DNA of 21,878 bases from Anaeromyces robustus. Its lineage: Eukaryota; Neocallimastigomycota; Neocallimastigomycetes; Neocallimastigales; Neocallimastigaceae. The position numbers and the translations under genes were made by a program. The notes beneath the pieces were generated by a model. That model ran no database searches. It was not told the DNA's origin and worked only from the letters and a program-made list of their open reading frames with translations. Below, piece after piece: positions 1-10,229 of the stretch (positions are counted from its first letter, which is position 1; each line of letters opens with the position of its first letter). The DNA lies in the NCBI GenBank assembly GCA_002104895.1, contig MCFG01000625.1, forward strand, positions 1 to 21,878, in the 5' to 3' direction.

Positions 1-593
1 TTATTATATAAAAAGAGTAAACCGAAGATAAAAATATAGAAAACCTCCAATAGTAATAATAAAGAACAAGAAAATAACAATTTAAAAGAAAATGTAAATT
101 ATGATGCATTAGAAATATGTAAATTTTATATTCTTTATAAGAATATTAAACTATTAATAGTTTATTAACAATAAATAATTAAATAAAACTAAATAAATAA
201 ATAATATTTATATTAAAATTAATTATATTAGATCGCCCTCCGTATTAGATTATTGTGTATTTCCGACCAAGTTACTTTATTAATCAAATCAAAACTTAAT
301 AAATAATAATTAGTTAAATAATAATAATATATAAAAAATTATAACTAATTTTTTATTTTAAATATTATTAAATACTAATAATTTTATTTTAATTTCCTTG
401 TTAAATTCTATAAAACTAAATTTACATTAAAATTTATTATCCATAAAATTAATTATTGATTAACCAAGTCCTTTCTACATAATTTTGTATATTTTTGTTA
501 TACTTTTTATAATTTTTAATCTTATTGGTTATAAATAATTAAATTTTGTTTAATTACATATATTATTATTATTTATTTTATTATCTCTAATAA
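1..593. other. AT-rich spacer without recognisable gene
   Basis: Almost pure A/T with frequent stops in all frames. A short less AT-rich patch at about 231-280 (containing CGCCCTCCGT) could be the edge of an old mobile element, but no partner copy was found in the window. Nothing else can be supported. Confidence 0.6.
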
Positions 594-872
594 ATAATTA
601 TTAATATAATATTTTATCAAGATATCAGTTGCAAAAAATTAATTATTGAAGTTGAAGTTCGTAAGAAAGCAAAGGAACATATTAATGAAGAAAGAGTAAA
701 GAAGAATCAACCTTTTACCACTATATATAATAATATAAAGAAAAAATGATCTAAGAATGGCGAAATTGTGATATGATTTAAGGTTTTCAACACGAAGGGC
801 TTAAAGATGGAAATCAAAAAAGGATTTAGTAAATTTAGTCTTAAATGATTTATTTATAGAATTATAATATTA
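594..872 (+). pseudogene. Degraded coding fragment of unknown family, TGA-interrupted
   Basis: This frame runs from after a TAA (591-593) to a TAA at 873 and contains no TAA or TAG. It has three in-frame TGA codons, at 747-749, 774-776 and 846-848. The predicted peptide is rich in Lys, Glu and Ile; one stretch reads RKKAKEHINEERVKK and a later one FKVFNTKGLKMEIKKG. Base composition is clearly less AT-rich than the flanks, which is why coding origin is suspected. In such AT-rich DNA a chance frame would usually be stopped by TAA first. I do not recognise the family. The TGAs may be decayed TGG (Trp) codons, or the reading may be coincidental. No start codon or splice site could be assigned. 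Confidence 0.35.
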
Positions 873-1106
873 TAATAAGAATTACCATTAAATTTTTATA
901 TTTAGAAATTTTTATATCGTTGATTAATAAAATTTACTTATTTTTTTACACGCTTTACTATTTTTCTATTCTTATTTCTTTTCTATTAAAGAAATTCATT
1001 TCTTTTTAACCATATTATAATTAATAAAAATGATTTTTTTAATTTTATTTTTCTTTTTTCTTTTCTTCATAATTTTTTTTAAATTATTTATAATAAATAT
1101 TATTAA

Positions 1107-1310
1107 GTTCGAAAAGTTAAGAATGGTACCAGAATTAATATCATTTTTGTTCATAATCAGGCCTGTAAGTGAGAATTAGCTCTATTTATTGAAAAATATA
1201 TTTACATTCAAAGAAAGAAAAGAAAATACACCAGAGGGACGTTGAAAAGAAGTACTTGTTTACAAGCAAAAAATTATGGTAATAAAAATTTAAAAAATAA
1301 TGGAATTTAG
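1107..1310 (+). pseudogene. Second degraded coding fragment, unknown family
   Basis: The frame opens after a TAA at 1104-1106 and closes at TAG 1308-1310. Its only internal stop is a TGA at 1170-1172. The peptide is basic, with stretches such as VRKVKNGTRINIIFVHNQACK before the TGA (a 21-residue run, positions 1107-1169) shown here only by its character, and IQRKKRKYTRGTLKRSTC after it. It lies about 235 bp downstream of the fragment at 594-872 on the same strand and has the same TGA-only pattern, so the two could be parts of one decayed gene or element. The frames differ by no simple offset, and no family was recognised. Coding origin is an inference from composition and frame openness. Confidence 0.3.
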
Positions 1311-1491
1311 CATCTTTAAATAATGTTTTAACGTTTAGAAAACTTCATTAATAGTCAAAATTTCTCTATCGTAGATAGGACAGTTATCCAGTATTTTACA
1401 TTTCATACAAGTACTGAATATAAGTGAAATCATTGAATTTTTGAAAATTTTTGAAAAATCAATAACATAAAATTGTCAAGTCAGTTTTATC

Positions 1492-1579
1492 AGGATCAAA
1501 TAACATTATGAAAAAAACAGTGGTCATAAATTATAAGGATCAAATAACATTATGAAAAAAATAGTAGTCATAAATTTAG
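1492..1579. repeat. Two tandem copies of a 44-bp unit
   Basis: Unit 1492-1535 begins AGGATCAAATAACATTATG and repeats at 1536-1579 with a few substitutions (for example CAGTGG against TAGTAG). Local duplication; no function evident. Confidence 0.85.
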
Positions 1580-1840
1580 TCAAAGGTTCTCGAATGAAGT
1601 TCATTTCTAATAAATCGCAATTAAAATAAAAATATATTTATTATAATTATTTATATAATTTATAATTTAAGAATAGTTAAAATTGAAGGTCGTAAAAAAA
1701 ATTAACATTGGATTGAAAAATAAAATTTAGTTATAAAGATTTTGAAAATGTTGCTAACACTCTATTAATCTCTCAAATTTATAATTAAGAAGATATATTT
1801 TGTCTATTATTAATTATTCTAGAAATAACATTTTAATATT

Positions 1841-2182
1841 AACTTTTACATTTAGAATTTTTTGGTTTAATGTAAAAATTTTTTAATGCCTTTAAAACTG
1901 TTCTTAATGAATTGTGTGGACATTAGATAATTCAAATGGAATTCAAAATGTTTATAATTTCTATTAGCTATTATTTATATAACTAAATTGTAAAAAATGA
2001 TTCTAAATTTAAAAAATTAAACATAAATAAATATTTTCAATGCAAGAAAAAAAAATATTGGAAATTTATTATTAAAAATCAATAAAATAATTTAATTTTC
2101 TTGCTTTCTATGTTTTAAGAAGTTTGTATAATTCAGTTATTAAATTTTTACATTAAACCAAAAAATTCTAAATGTAAAAGTT
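1841..2182. repeat. 41-bp perfect inverted repeat, arms 260 bp apart
   Basis: The left arm 1841-1881 begins AACTTTTACATTTAGAATTT. The right arm 2142-2182 is its exact reverse complement. The 260-bp interior is ordinary AT-rich DNA. The layout fits a small foldback or MITE-like element, but no target-site duplication was identified. Confidence 0.8.
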
Positions 2183-2910
2183 TCAATTAATGAAATAATC
2201 ATATCTCATTGTTCATATTCATATGTATATTAATATTAAAATTGTTAATTTTTTTACATTGTCTGTTGTATTTCAATATGTTAAACAATATAATATCTTG
2301 AAATACAAGTTATTTTTTTAATTTCAATTATAGTTTAAAAAAATTTACATAATTCACTGTACATTAGCATGATTTATAAAATCATTATCATAAAAATAAC
2401 TTCTTTAAAAACAATATTCACTATTAAATTTTAAATCATTTCAATTGCAATTAGATAAAATTATTATTATTAAGATATGTAATTTCATATTAAATATTTA
2501 ATATTATAAAAATTATAATTTTTTTATTTTATTATTTTTTAATTTAGAATTTTATCTAAAGAATAATCAAAAGTATATTTAGACTTTTGATTGTAATAGT
2601 TTTTTTAAAGATTTTGATATATCTTTTTTATCTTGATGCTATACAATATTTTATTTAATAAAACCATCTTAGCAAAAGATGCACCTGTTGATAATTTTTT
2701 CAAGTTTATTATTATAAATCAAAATATTACTAATAAATAGTTATATTTTTATCTATAATAATATTTCTTATTTCTTTTGATATATAAGAATTTCTTATTG
2801 ATTTATATTTATATATTTATATCTAATATATTTATTTGAAAAAATTATTTATTTATTAAAAATCAATAATTAAATAATATTTGTATTTTGTAAATTATAT
2901 AATATATAAT

Positions 2911-2938
2911 TTATTTATTTATTTATTTATTTATTTAT
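2911..2938. repeat. (TTTA)n microsatellite
   Basis: About seven tetranucleotide TTTA/TTAT repeats in a row. Confidence 0.9.
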
Positions 2939-3371
2939 AAAAATAACTCTATTAATAATAAAAAAATATTAATAAAATAATAAAGAAAATGTAAAAGATT
3001 ATTAATAAAGTTGTATTATTATTATTAATTACTAGTATTAAAAATTATTTTTATTTTTAATTATAATTTATAAATACTTATTTATTTTTCTTACATTATT
3101 TAATATTTTATCTATATATACAATAAAAATTATTTATATCTTACGTATATTGTTAAAAAGTATTATATTACAATATTTATAAAATTTATTTATAAATTTA
3201 TGTATTTATTATACAGATTATATAATAAACTATTTTCAATAAGAATAATAAATAAAATATTATATATCTAATTAATAAATATATTTATTAACATTTTATT
3301 AATTATATATAAAAGCATATATAATTAATAAAAATGTAAATAAAAATTATAATAAATAAATTCTTATTTAT

Positions 3372-3433
3372 ATATTAAAAAAATTAAAATATTATAAAAC
3401 TATAGTTTTATAATATTTTAATTTTTTTAATAT
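3372..3433. repeat. Perfect 62-bp palindrome
   Basis: Arms 3372-3402 and 3403-3433 are exact reverse complements with no spacer, centred on ACTATAGT. It would form a cruciform or a 31-bp hairpin. Symmetry stops abruptly at both ends. Confidence 0.9.
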
Positions 3434-3629
3434 TAGTTTTTGTATTATATATAATGCAAAAACTAATTAAAATTGTATAGGTATACATTTTTAGTTTGCT
3501 TTACCTTCATAACCAACCTCCTGAATTATCGTAATAGTTAATTATTACTTATAGTTATAACACAACAGCCTAAGTTCGTTAAAGTTTGTTATATGAGATT
3601 TATTTTTTCTTAACATATTTATTACACTT

Positions 3630-3752
3630 AAAAACATTTTATTATTTCAAGAAGTTAAAATTAATTAAGAGAAAATTTATTACACTTAAATTTTAAGTGT
3701 AATAAATTTTCTCTTAATTAATTTTAACTTCTTGAAATAATAAAATGTTTTT
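3630..3752. repeat. Perfect inverted repeat, 61-bp arms and 1-nt spacer
   Basis: The arms 3630-3690 and 3692-3752 are identical reverse complements around T3691; the centre reads CACTTAAATTTTAAGTG. The stretch TTTATTACACTTAAA just left of the left arm (about 3617-3631) also recurs inside the arm (about 3677-3690), so the left flank duplicates part of the arm. A perfect arm of this length in a region otherwise worn by mutation suggests recent formation, for example by template switching or as a foldback element. Confidence 0.92.
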
Positions 3753-4920
3753 CTTGCTATTGTGTAACAAGAAAAGAATAAGAAAAATAAATAATTTTAA
3801 AACTTTTTTATAAGACTTGCTTTAAATGAATATGCCATATGAAATATTTTATTATTTTATGTTTTAATAACTTTTTAATCTATTTTTATGTAACAGCATC
3901 AATATGGTCAAAATAATTATTATTATTATATTTATAGTATTTTAATATTATAATATTTAAAGCTTTACATTATTTATTTTACTTGTTTAATATTAAAATA
4001 TTAAACTTATAGATAATATAATAAAATGACTTCAATTGAAAATTATTTTTCAATAAAATTTTTTAAAATTTTGAAGTCACTTTCAAAAAATTAAAGTTTT
4101 AAATAAATAAAATAATTGAAAATTTAACTTTTTATATAATGATTTATACATATGATACATTTAAAATGTTAAATAAATAAATAAATTTAAATAAAACTGA
4201 TGATAAAATAGAAAATGAATGTAATTTTATTAAGCATATTATAAAAAATTATATTTTTACATATTTTTAATGTCAAGTTTTTAAAATAATAAAATATTTT
4301 TATAATATGTTTTATTAATTGATTAAATTTAATTATTATTTATATTTATATATTTATTTATTTTTTAAAAAAGTTTAATTTAATTTTAAATAATTATGAT
4401 ATTTTAATATCTTTACAAAAGTAGGTATTGGATAAACCTTCATTCAGTTCTTCAGATTGATAGATCAACTCAAAAAATAATAAAAATTATTGGATTTAAG
4501 TATAAAAAATATAATAATTAAAATGAAATTTTATTTATTTATTTTCTCAATAAAAATAATAAATAAAATAATAAGTTATTTTTTTAATGATATAAAAATA
4601 TTTAATTATAATATATAGATCTAAACCTTCTTTGAACCTCAAATCCAATTCTAAACTCATCATTTTGAAATATTATAAAATATGAAAAGGAATGAAATGT
4701 ATAGTCATATTTACAACTTACCATTTTTAAATCCTGATTATATTTGATAATTGCAATATAATTAAAAATTCATGCGAAGAATATAATCATTTCCAATTTT
4801 TGAAACACCTAATTAAATAATTGAGACATAAAAACTTTGAATTACAAATAATATATCTGAATATTTAAATAATTATTCAAATATATATTTGCATAAAAAC
4901 TTTTCTATAAACTAATATAA

Positions 4921-4974
4921 ATAATGATACTTCTTTTTGTAAAGTATATACATTACAAAAAGAAGTATCATTAT
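4921..4974. repeat. Hairpin, 22-bp perfect arms
   Basis: The left arm 4921-4942 starts ATAATGATACTTC. The right arm 4953-4974 is its exact reverse complement, and the loop is 10 nt. No downstream gene relates to it, so a terminator role is not supported. Confidence 0.9.
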
Positions 4975-6132
4975 CTAATTATTTATATTTATATTTATTT
5001 ATATCAAATAAACAATTAAATCATAATTTAACAAAACCATTTTTAATTAGATTGAATTCCAATATTTCACATTATTTAATTAAACCATTAATTTCGTTAG
5101 TTCTGCCTAATATTCTTTTCTTTTTATTTCATATTCCTCCAATTCTCCTTTTATAATCATTATAACAAATAAAGATGATTATTAAAATTATAAAATTATA
5201 ATTAAAATTTTTTAATTATCATTTTTAAATTACATTTTTAGAATAATTTTTACAGTTATTTATTATTGAATTACTTTGAAAAATATTATTTTTAATAAAA
5301 AAGAATTTTATTTAATATTATTAAATAAAACACAAATACAAAATATTCAACATTTTTTAAACATTATATAAAATTAATATACAAAAAATAATTATTCAAT
5401 ATTATTAAAATTTTGAAATAAAGAATATTAAATATTATTAAATATTTTATTATTTCTTTATTTTTTTTATCTATTTATTAAATTATGCACCCAATTGTGA
5501 AATACAACACATTCGATAAAAATAAAATAAAATGGGATTATCATAATCTTAATTACACAAGTTTATTATTTCTATAATTTTTTGTTAAAGAATGAACAAC
5601 TATTAATCTTATTAAAATTATGAAATATTATTTTAATTTATTATTAAAATTATATTTTAATCTTTGTTGCTTAAAAAATTACTAATATATTAATAATATA
5701 AATTTATTAATATTATTATTAAATATATTAAATATATTATTAAAAATCAATTAAATATATATTATTATTATTATAAAATATTTTATTATTAATACAATAA
5801 TCCTATTATTAATATACTTTAATTTATTCTTAAGTCAATATTTGTATTACTTATGAAATTAAAAATATTATCAAAATTATATTATATATAAAATATCCTT
5901 ATTACTCAATAAAACTATTATTACTAATATAATTCCAAATATTCTAAGCCAAGCTTTATTGCAAGCTACTAATTATATAATAGATTATACACATAATATA
6001 ACTTAATATATTCTCAAATATTCAATACAAATTTATATTACAAAAAATTTTTTTATTAAAATTAAAATCAATTACTAATATCCAGATTTCTTCAAAATAT
6101 TTATATATTTAAAATTATATATACATTAAATA

Positions 6133-6516
6133 TTTATAATTTATATATTATATAGTTATATTAATAATAATAATTAATTTCTAATTTTATTAAATCTTTA
6201 TAATTTATATATTATATAGTTATATTAATAATAATAATTAATTTCTAATTTTATTAAATCTTTATAATTTATATATTATATAGTTATATTAATAATAATA
6301 ATTAATTTCTAATTTTATTAAATCTTTATAATTTATATATTATATAGTTATATTAATAATAATAATTAATTTCTAATTTTATTAAATCTTTATAATTTAT
6401 ATATTATATAGTTATATTAATAATAATAATTAATTTCTAATTTTATTGATAACTATATAATATATAAATTATAAAGATTTAATAAAATTAGAAATTAATT
6501 ATTATTATTAATATAA
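6133..6516. repeat. Five tandem 64-bp units capped by one inverted unit
   Basis: Units start at 6133, 6197, 6261, 6325 and 6389. The first four are full and identical as read; the fifth runs to 6447. The sequence at 6449-6516 is the reverse complement of 6348-6415, so a 68-bp perfect stem with a 33-nt loop could form at the right end. The unit contains TTATATATTATATAG and an (AAT)n run and is almost pure A/T. The identity between units indicates recent amplification. It has no coding content and its function is unknown. Confidence 0.93.
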
Positions 6517-7094
6517 TTCAAATTCAATTTAAAATTTTATTTTTTTATAAAATAATCTACCTATTTTACAAAAAGAAAAATAGATATGAATTTCAAGAAT
6601 ATAACATATTTTCCCTTTATCTTTAATAATAAAATATCATTTTATTATTAAAGATAAATAATAGCTTAGGAAATAATCTAGCATAAAATAGAAAGTTTAC
6701 CTTAAATAGTGATAGTTAATAAATTATTTATTTATTAGAACAAAATTTGTGTATTAAAAAAAAATTATTAAAAATCTTTAAAAACTAAATCAATAAATAA
6801 GTATTTTATAATATTATTAATAATTCAATGCTTTTACTGAATGTTAAACATTATGATAAACAATGAAATTTTTAATTACTTTTAATAATATTTACTTTAA
6901 AAATGTCATAAAAATTTATTATTAATTTAAAATTTATAATCATTTACATTAATTTTAATTATAATCTACTTTGCGAAATAACCTAGACTGTTATTCCTCA
7001 GAATACAAAGGTAATATAACTTTTGAAGAAATAAAAAACGATAATATTATTAATCATATATTAGATGAATTATTAAAATGAAAACAAATATAAA
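6517..7094. other. AT-rich spacer
   Basis: Apart from the hairpin at 6616-6658, no gene, repeat partner or regulatory site could be identified. Confidence 0.6.
6616..6658. repeat. Hairpin, 20-bp arms and 3-nt loop
   Basis: Arms 6616-6635 and 6639-6658 are exact reverse complements around ATC. Confidence 0.88.
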
Positions 7095-7144
7095 AACTTA
7101 TCATAGAAATATTTAACCAACGTTAAATATTTCTATGATAAGTT
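7095..7144. repeat. Hairpin, 23-bp perfect arms and 4-nt loop
   Basis: Arms 7095-7117 (starting AACTTATCATAG) and 7122-7144 are exact reverse complements around CAAC. It directly precedes the short basic reading frame at 7180, but a functional link is not shown. Confidence 0.9.
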
Positions 7145-7179
7145 AACAACAAGAAAAATAATTATTAATCTCGAACCAA

Positions 7180-7278
7180 ATGATTAATTTACCAAAGAGA
7201 AAGAAGGAAATGGAAACTACTTCGGAAGAAATAGAAAAAAGGAAAGTTAGAAAGATGCGAAGCACAAATAATAATTGA
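7180..7278 (+). pseudogene. Short charged reading frame, possible coding remnant
   Basis: ATG at 7180 and TGA at 7276-7278 give 32 codons, rich in Lys, Arg and Glu (for example KRKKEMETTSEEIEKRKVRK). The DNA here is less AT-rich than its surroundings, which is the only reason to suspect coding origin. It is too short to assign to a family and could be chance. Nothing upstream or downstream extends it convincingly. Confidence 0.2.
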
Positions 7279-8060
7279 ACTTAAAGCGAATGAAAACCTA
7301 AAATCCAAATAAATTATAAAAAGAGAGTAAAATTCACGAAGAAATTTTACATTAGCTTTTAATTTTTATTCAGCAAATATATATCAAAAAGCATAAATGA
7401 ATAAACATAAATTTAATAAATATATGTTAATACAAAACATATTATAAATAATATTTATAAAATCAATAAATATCAATAAATATATATAAAAAATATTTTA
7501 GTTTAATGATAAATTGTATTCAATAAAAAACAAGTATAAATACTTGCTATAAAACTTATATTTAAATTTGTAAAATAAAATTAGTTTAAACAAAGTGTAA
7601 AATACTTTAGAGACGAATTTTTTTTAGGGTTTTTATACGTTACTGAAGAGAAAGTTCTTACATTTAATTACTACTTTAAATAGAGAGACAGTAACCATTA
7701 GTGCAAAGCTCTTAGAAGCATACGTTGTTAAAATCTGGTCACAAGAAATTTAAACGATTTCCGAGGTTAGCAGTAATTAACAGTAACGGTTACCGATATA
7801 AAGTAATGCAATCCTTTATATCAAAAATTTATTCCATTTAAATAATTTTAATACTTCTAGTTTTAAAGTATCTCTTAAGTTAAAGTAATTTTACTGTTTA
7901 TCTAAATTAGTTGTTAGGCAAAACAATTACAAAATAATTAAAATAACACTTTTATAAACAAATAGGAATATAAATGTATATAAAAAAACTTGCAATTCTT
8001 ATTAAAAATAGTTTCGTTTAAATAAATGTATTTATATTTTCTTTTAAAACCTGATCAATT
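7279..8060. other. Spacer with a less AT-rich island at about 7610-7830
   Basis: The island holds words such as GGTCACAAG, TTCCGAGG and CAGTAACGGTTACCG (a short palindrome). No frame is open for more than a few tens of codons on either strand, and I see no motif. It may be a worn LTR or another element relic. The remainder is A/T spacer. Confidence 0.4.
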
Positions 8061-8061
8061 T

Positions 8062-8148
8062 TAAAAAAAAATAAATAAATAATTAAATTTACTTTGTCCC
8101 AAAAAAAATAAATAAATAAATAAATAAATTTACTTTGTTCCAAAAAAT
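8062..8148. repeat. Duplicated A-rich block with (TAAA)n and TTTACTTTGTYCC
   Basis: Two successive blocks each consist of a run of A, a TAAA repeat and AAATTTACTTTGT followed by CCC or TCC. The 64-codon minus-strand frame running through it is low-complexity and is not considered a gene. Confidence 0.6.
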
Positions 8149-8246
8149 TAAAATAATTATCATTTTGTATTATTTGATACAGTAAATAATGACTATCACT
8201 GGAATACCTCATGAAATTAAAAAAACATGAAAATTAAAAGAATGTA

Positions 8247-8824
8247 GCAAATATTAGTGGATTTAAAATTGAAATTCATTAATAGATGAATTGAAATTAA
8301 ATTTTGTTATTAATAATCAATTATAATGGACCAATCTATTTACTTTTATAAATTATAAATATTAAAGAATATTTATTTGATTTATTAAAATCGAATTTAA
8401 TAAATATATCAACTTAATATAACTCTTAATATATTAATAAAAATAATAGGATGAAAATAAAATAATGATATCTCACTAATATTAAAAACTTTGATTTAAA
8501 AATCTTTAAAGATCATAAATAATTCATATAGCTATTTTACCAATATTCAAATATACAAATTATAATATAAATAAAAATTTAAAGATGTGAATAATTATTA
8601 AATATATAATTAATTAATTAGTATTAGTATAATAGATAATTAAAAATCTAAATATAATAGATTATAATTCTTTATTTTATAAATTATTAATAACTATATA
8701 TTAGTTTTTTTATCAATATTCATATACTTTATATAATTTAATACATGTATTAAGATTAAATTGTATTAGTTAAATATATTAATAATTTTAATAATAATTT
8801 TTAATAAAATTATATAAATATTAG
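8247..8824. repeat. Dispersed repeat family, copy 1
   Basis: Positions 8247-8286 match 13451-13490 at 38 of 40 bases (core TATTAGTGGATTTAAAATTG). Further matching blocks follow in the same order: around 8395-8470 against 13600-13670 (ATTAATAAAAATAAT core), and 8595-8830 against 14210-14640 (TTTTTATCAATATT, ATACATGTAT). Collinearity over several hundred bases argues for one mobile or duplicated element rather than chance A/T similarity. Its ends and coding capacity were not found. Confidence 0.55.
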
Positions 8825-9196
8825 TTTAGAAACAACATCTCTTTTGCAAAATATCAAAATGTGAATATTCTTTACCGATTTAGATATGCCATCCAAGATG
8901 GCAAGTATATTCCATTAAACACTAACAAACTCAATCTCCAACAAATAATAAGGAATTACAACATATCTACCCAATGATTTGATCCGTTTATCAAAAATTT
9001 CTCTCTTAATAATTATTCTGAAAGAACAATTAGTAAAGTTTAGCCAGTGGTTTCATGACAAGGTACTGGAAAAAGAAAATATCGATTTAGAATAATTTTT
9101 CAAAATATTCAAAATATAGTCAAGAAAATATTAAGAATTAATAATTTAACCAATGAATTTATGAATTATATCACTAAATTAATATGATTTTGAAAT
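8825..9196 (+). pseudogene. Decayed protein-coding relic of unknown family
   Basis: This frame lies between a TAG at 8822-8824 and a TAA at 9197-9199, about 124 codons. It carries five internal stops: TGA 8975, TAG 9041, TGA 9056, TGA 9185 and TGA 9191. All five are one G-to-A change from TGG, and none is TAA. The translated segments look like protein rather than random A/T: RYAIQDGKYIPLNTNKLNLQ early on, then FDPFIKNFSLNNYSERTISK, and QGTGKRKYRFRIIFQNIQN after the third stop. The likely reading is a gene or transposase with Trp codons lost to AT-biased or RIP-like mutation. I do not recognise a domain. It directly follows the dispersed repeat copy at 8247-8824, so it may be part of the same element. 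Confidence 0.45.
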
Positions 9197-9199
9197 TAA

Positions 9200-9640
9200 A
9201 ATATATTTTAAATTTGTGTAAAATCCTCTTATTATTATATAAATAAAAATTTTAAAAAAAAAATAATAAATAAAATAAAATAATAAAACAAAACAAAAAT
9301 TTTTATTTAAAATGGTGCAATCTTTTCTAAGCAGTTTAGACTAATATAGTAACTATCTTCTTTTAAAATATAAGTAAAAATTAATCGGAACAAAAGAAAG
9401 AATTTTAATAAATAAAATAAAATGAAATAGAGGAGAAATAATAAAGAAAATTTTAATAAACAGTTAGCAAAATAATTTAACAGATTATTAATAAAAATAT
9501 TAAAATATAAAAATTAGTGAGATAAAAAGTTAATTAATATTAGTTTAGAAAAACTTAATTATAAGTTTTTATAATTAAATAAATAATTTTTACAATATTA
9601 TAATTAATATTTATTAAGTTAATTTTCTAAATATTCTTCT
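9200..9640. other. AT-rich spacer
   Basis: No coding frame, repeat partner or site could be supported in this stretch. Confidence 0.6.
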
Positions 9641-9960
9641 TAATGTATTTCTAATATTATCTTTTCTAAATATTCTTATTTTTAGTTGTAAACTATAAAA
9701 AAATATTATAATAAATAAGCATTACTTATTTTTAGTTGTAAACTATAAAAAAATATTATAATAAATAAACATTACAAGATAATTTTTATATTCTTTTTTA
9801 GTTATCTTAATGTTTATTTATTTATTAAAGATAATATTAGAAATACATTAATGTTTATTTATTATTATATTTTTTTATAGTTTACTATAAATAAATTAAC
9901 ATCTTTAACATCTTTTGTATATAATAATATACAAAAGATGTTAAAGATGTTAATTTATTT
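9641..9960. repeat. Composite foldback element
   Basis: Outer arms 9641-9664 and 9827-9850 are exact 24-bp reverse complements (TAATGTATTTCTAATATTAT start). Inside, a 50-bp unit is tandemly duplicated (starts 9675 and 9725, core TTTTTAGTTGTAAACTATAA), and part of that unit reappears inverted at 9851-9885. At the right edge a 34-bp-arm hairpin (9889-9922 with 9927-9960, loop AATA) contains AACATCTTT. The nested direct and inverted copies suggest repeated template switching, or a foldback/MITE that has been copied into itself. Confidence 0.8.
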
Positions 9961-10229
9961 TTAGTTGTAAAGTGTATAAATTTGATCATAAAAAATTGTA
10001 TCTTAAAATTTTTGGTGGAGTCCTGGCAATACAAGATTTACAACTTTTTTCAAAAGTATCAATTTTAATATGTTTAGGGAAACTACAAGATAAAATAATA
10101 TGAAAATAAGAAAAGATTTATAATAAAATAAATAGAATAAATTTAAACAAATTATAATTATACATATAAAAACAAAATATTTTTTTTCAGAAAAATAGCA
10201 AGAAACAAAATAAAAGAAAATATTGGATG
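9961..10229. other. Spacer ahead of the gypsy relic
   Basis: Mostly A/T. TTTTTAGTTGTAAA at 9958-9971 repeats the core of the neighbouring foldback element. The patch GTGGAGTCCTGGCAATACAAG at about 10015-10035 is unassigned. Confidence 0.45.

Larger units (their letters stand above)
1311..2910. other. AT-rich spacer with scattered repeats
   Basis: No coding frame is supported. It contains the 44-bp tandem pair, the 41-bp inverted repeat at 1841-2182, and a small inverted repeat near 2559-2586 (AATCAAAAGT and its complement around 8 nt). Confidence 0.6.
3434..6132. other. AT-rich spacer with hairpins and repeat traces
   Basis: No gene is supported. It holds the palindrome at 3630-3752, the hairpin at 4921-4974 and slightly less AT-rich patches at 3481-3600, 4425-4470, 4620-4790 and 5060-5160 that show no coding frame. 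A patch near 5581-5620 (AAAGAATGAACAA then CTTATTAA) resembles 13395-13430. A roughly 50-bp low-complexity patch near 5747-5800 resembles 15065-15112. Confidence 0.55.

Noticed and set aside
594-872. Mitochondrial DNA using TGA as Trp
   Set aside because: The rest of the window carries nuclear-type LTR retrotransposons using TGG for Trp, so decay is the simpler reading; kept only as a finding to be tested.
8018-8212. Minus-strand frame of 64 codons
   Set aside because: It runs through A-rich and TAAA repeats and gives a low-complexity Phe/Ile/Tyr peptide; no family pattern.
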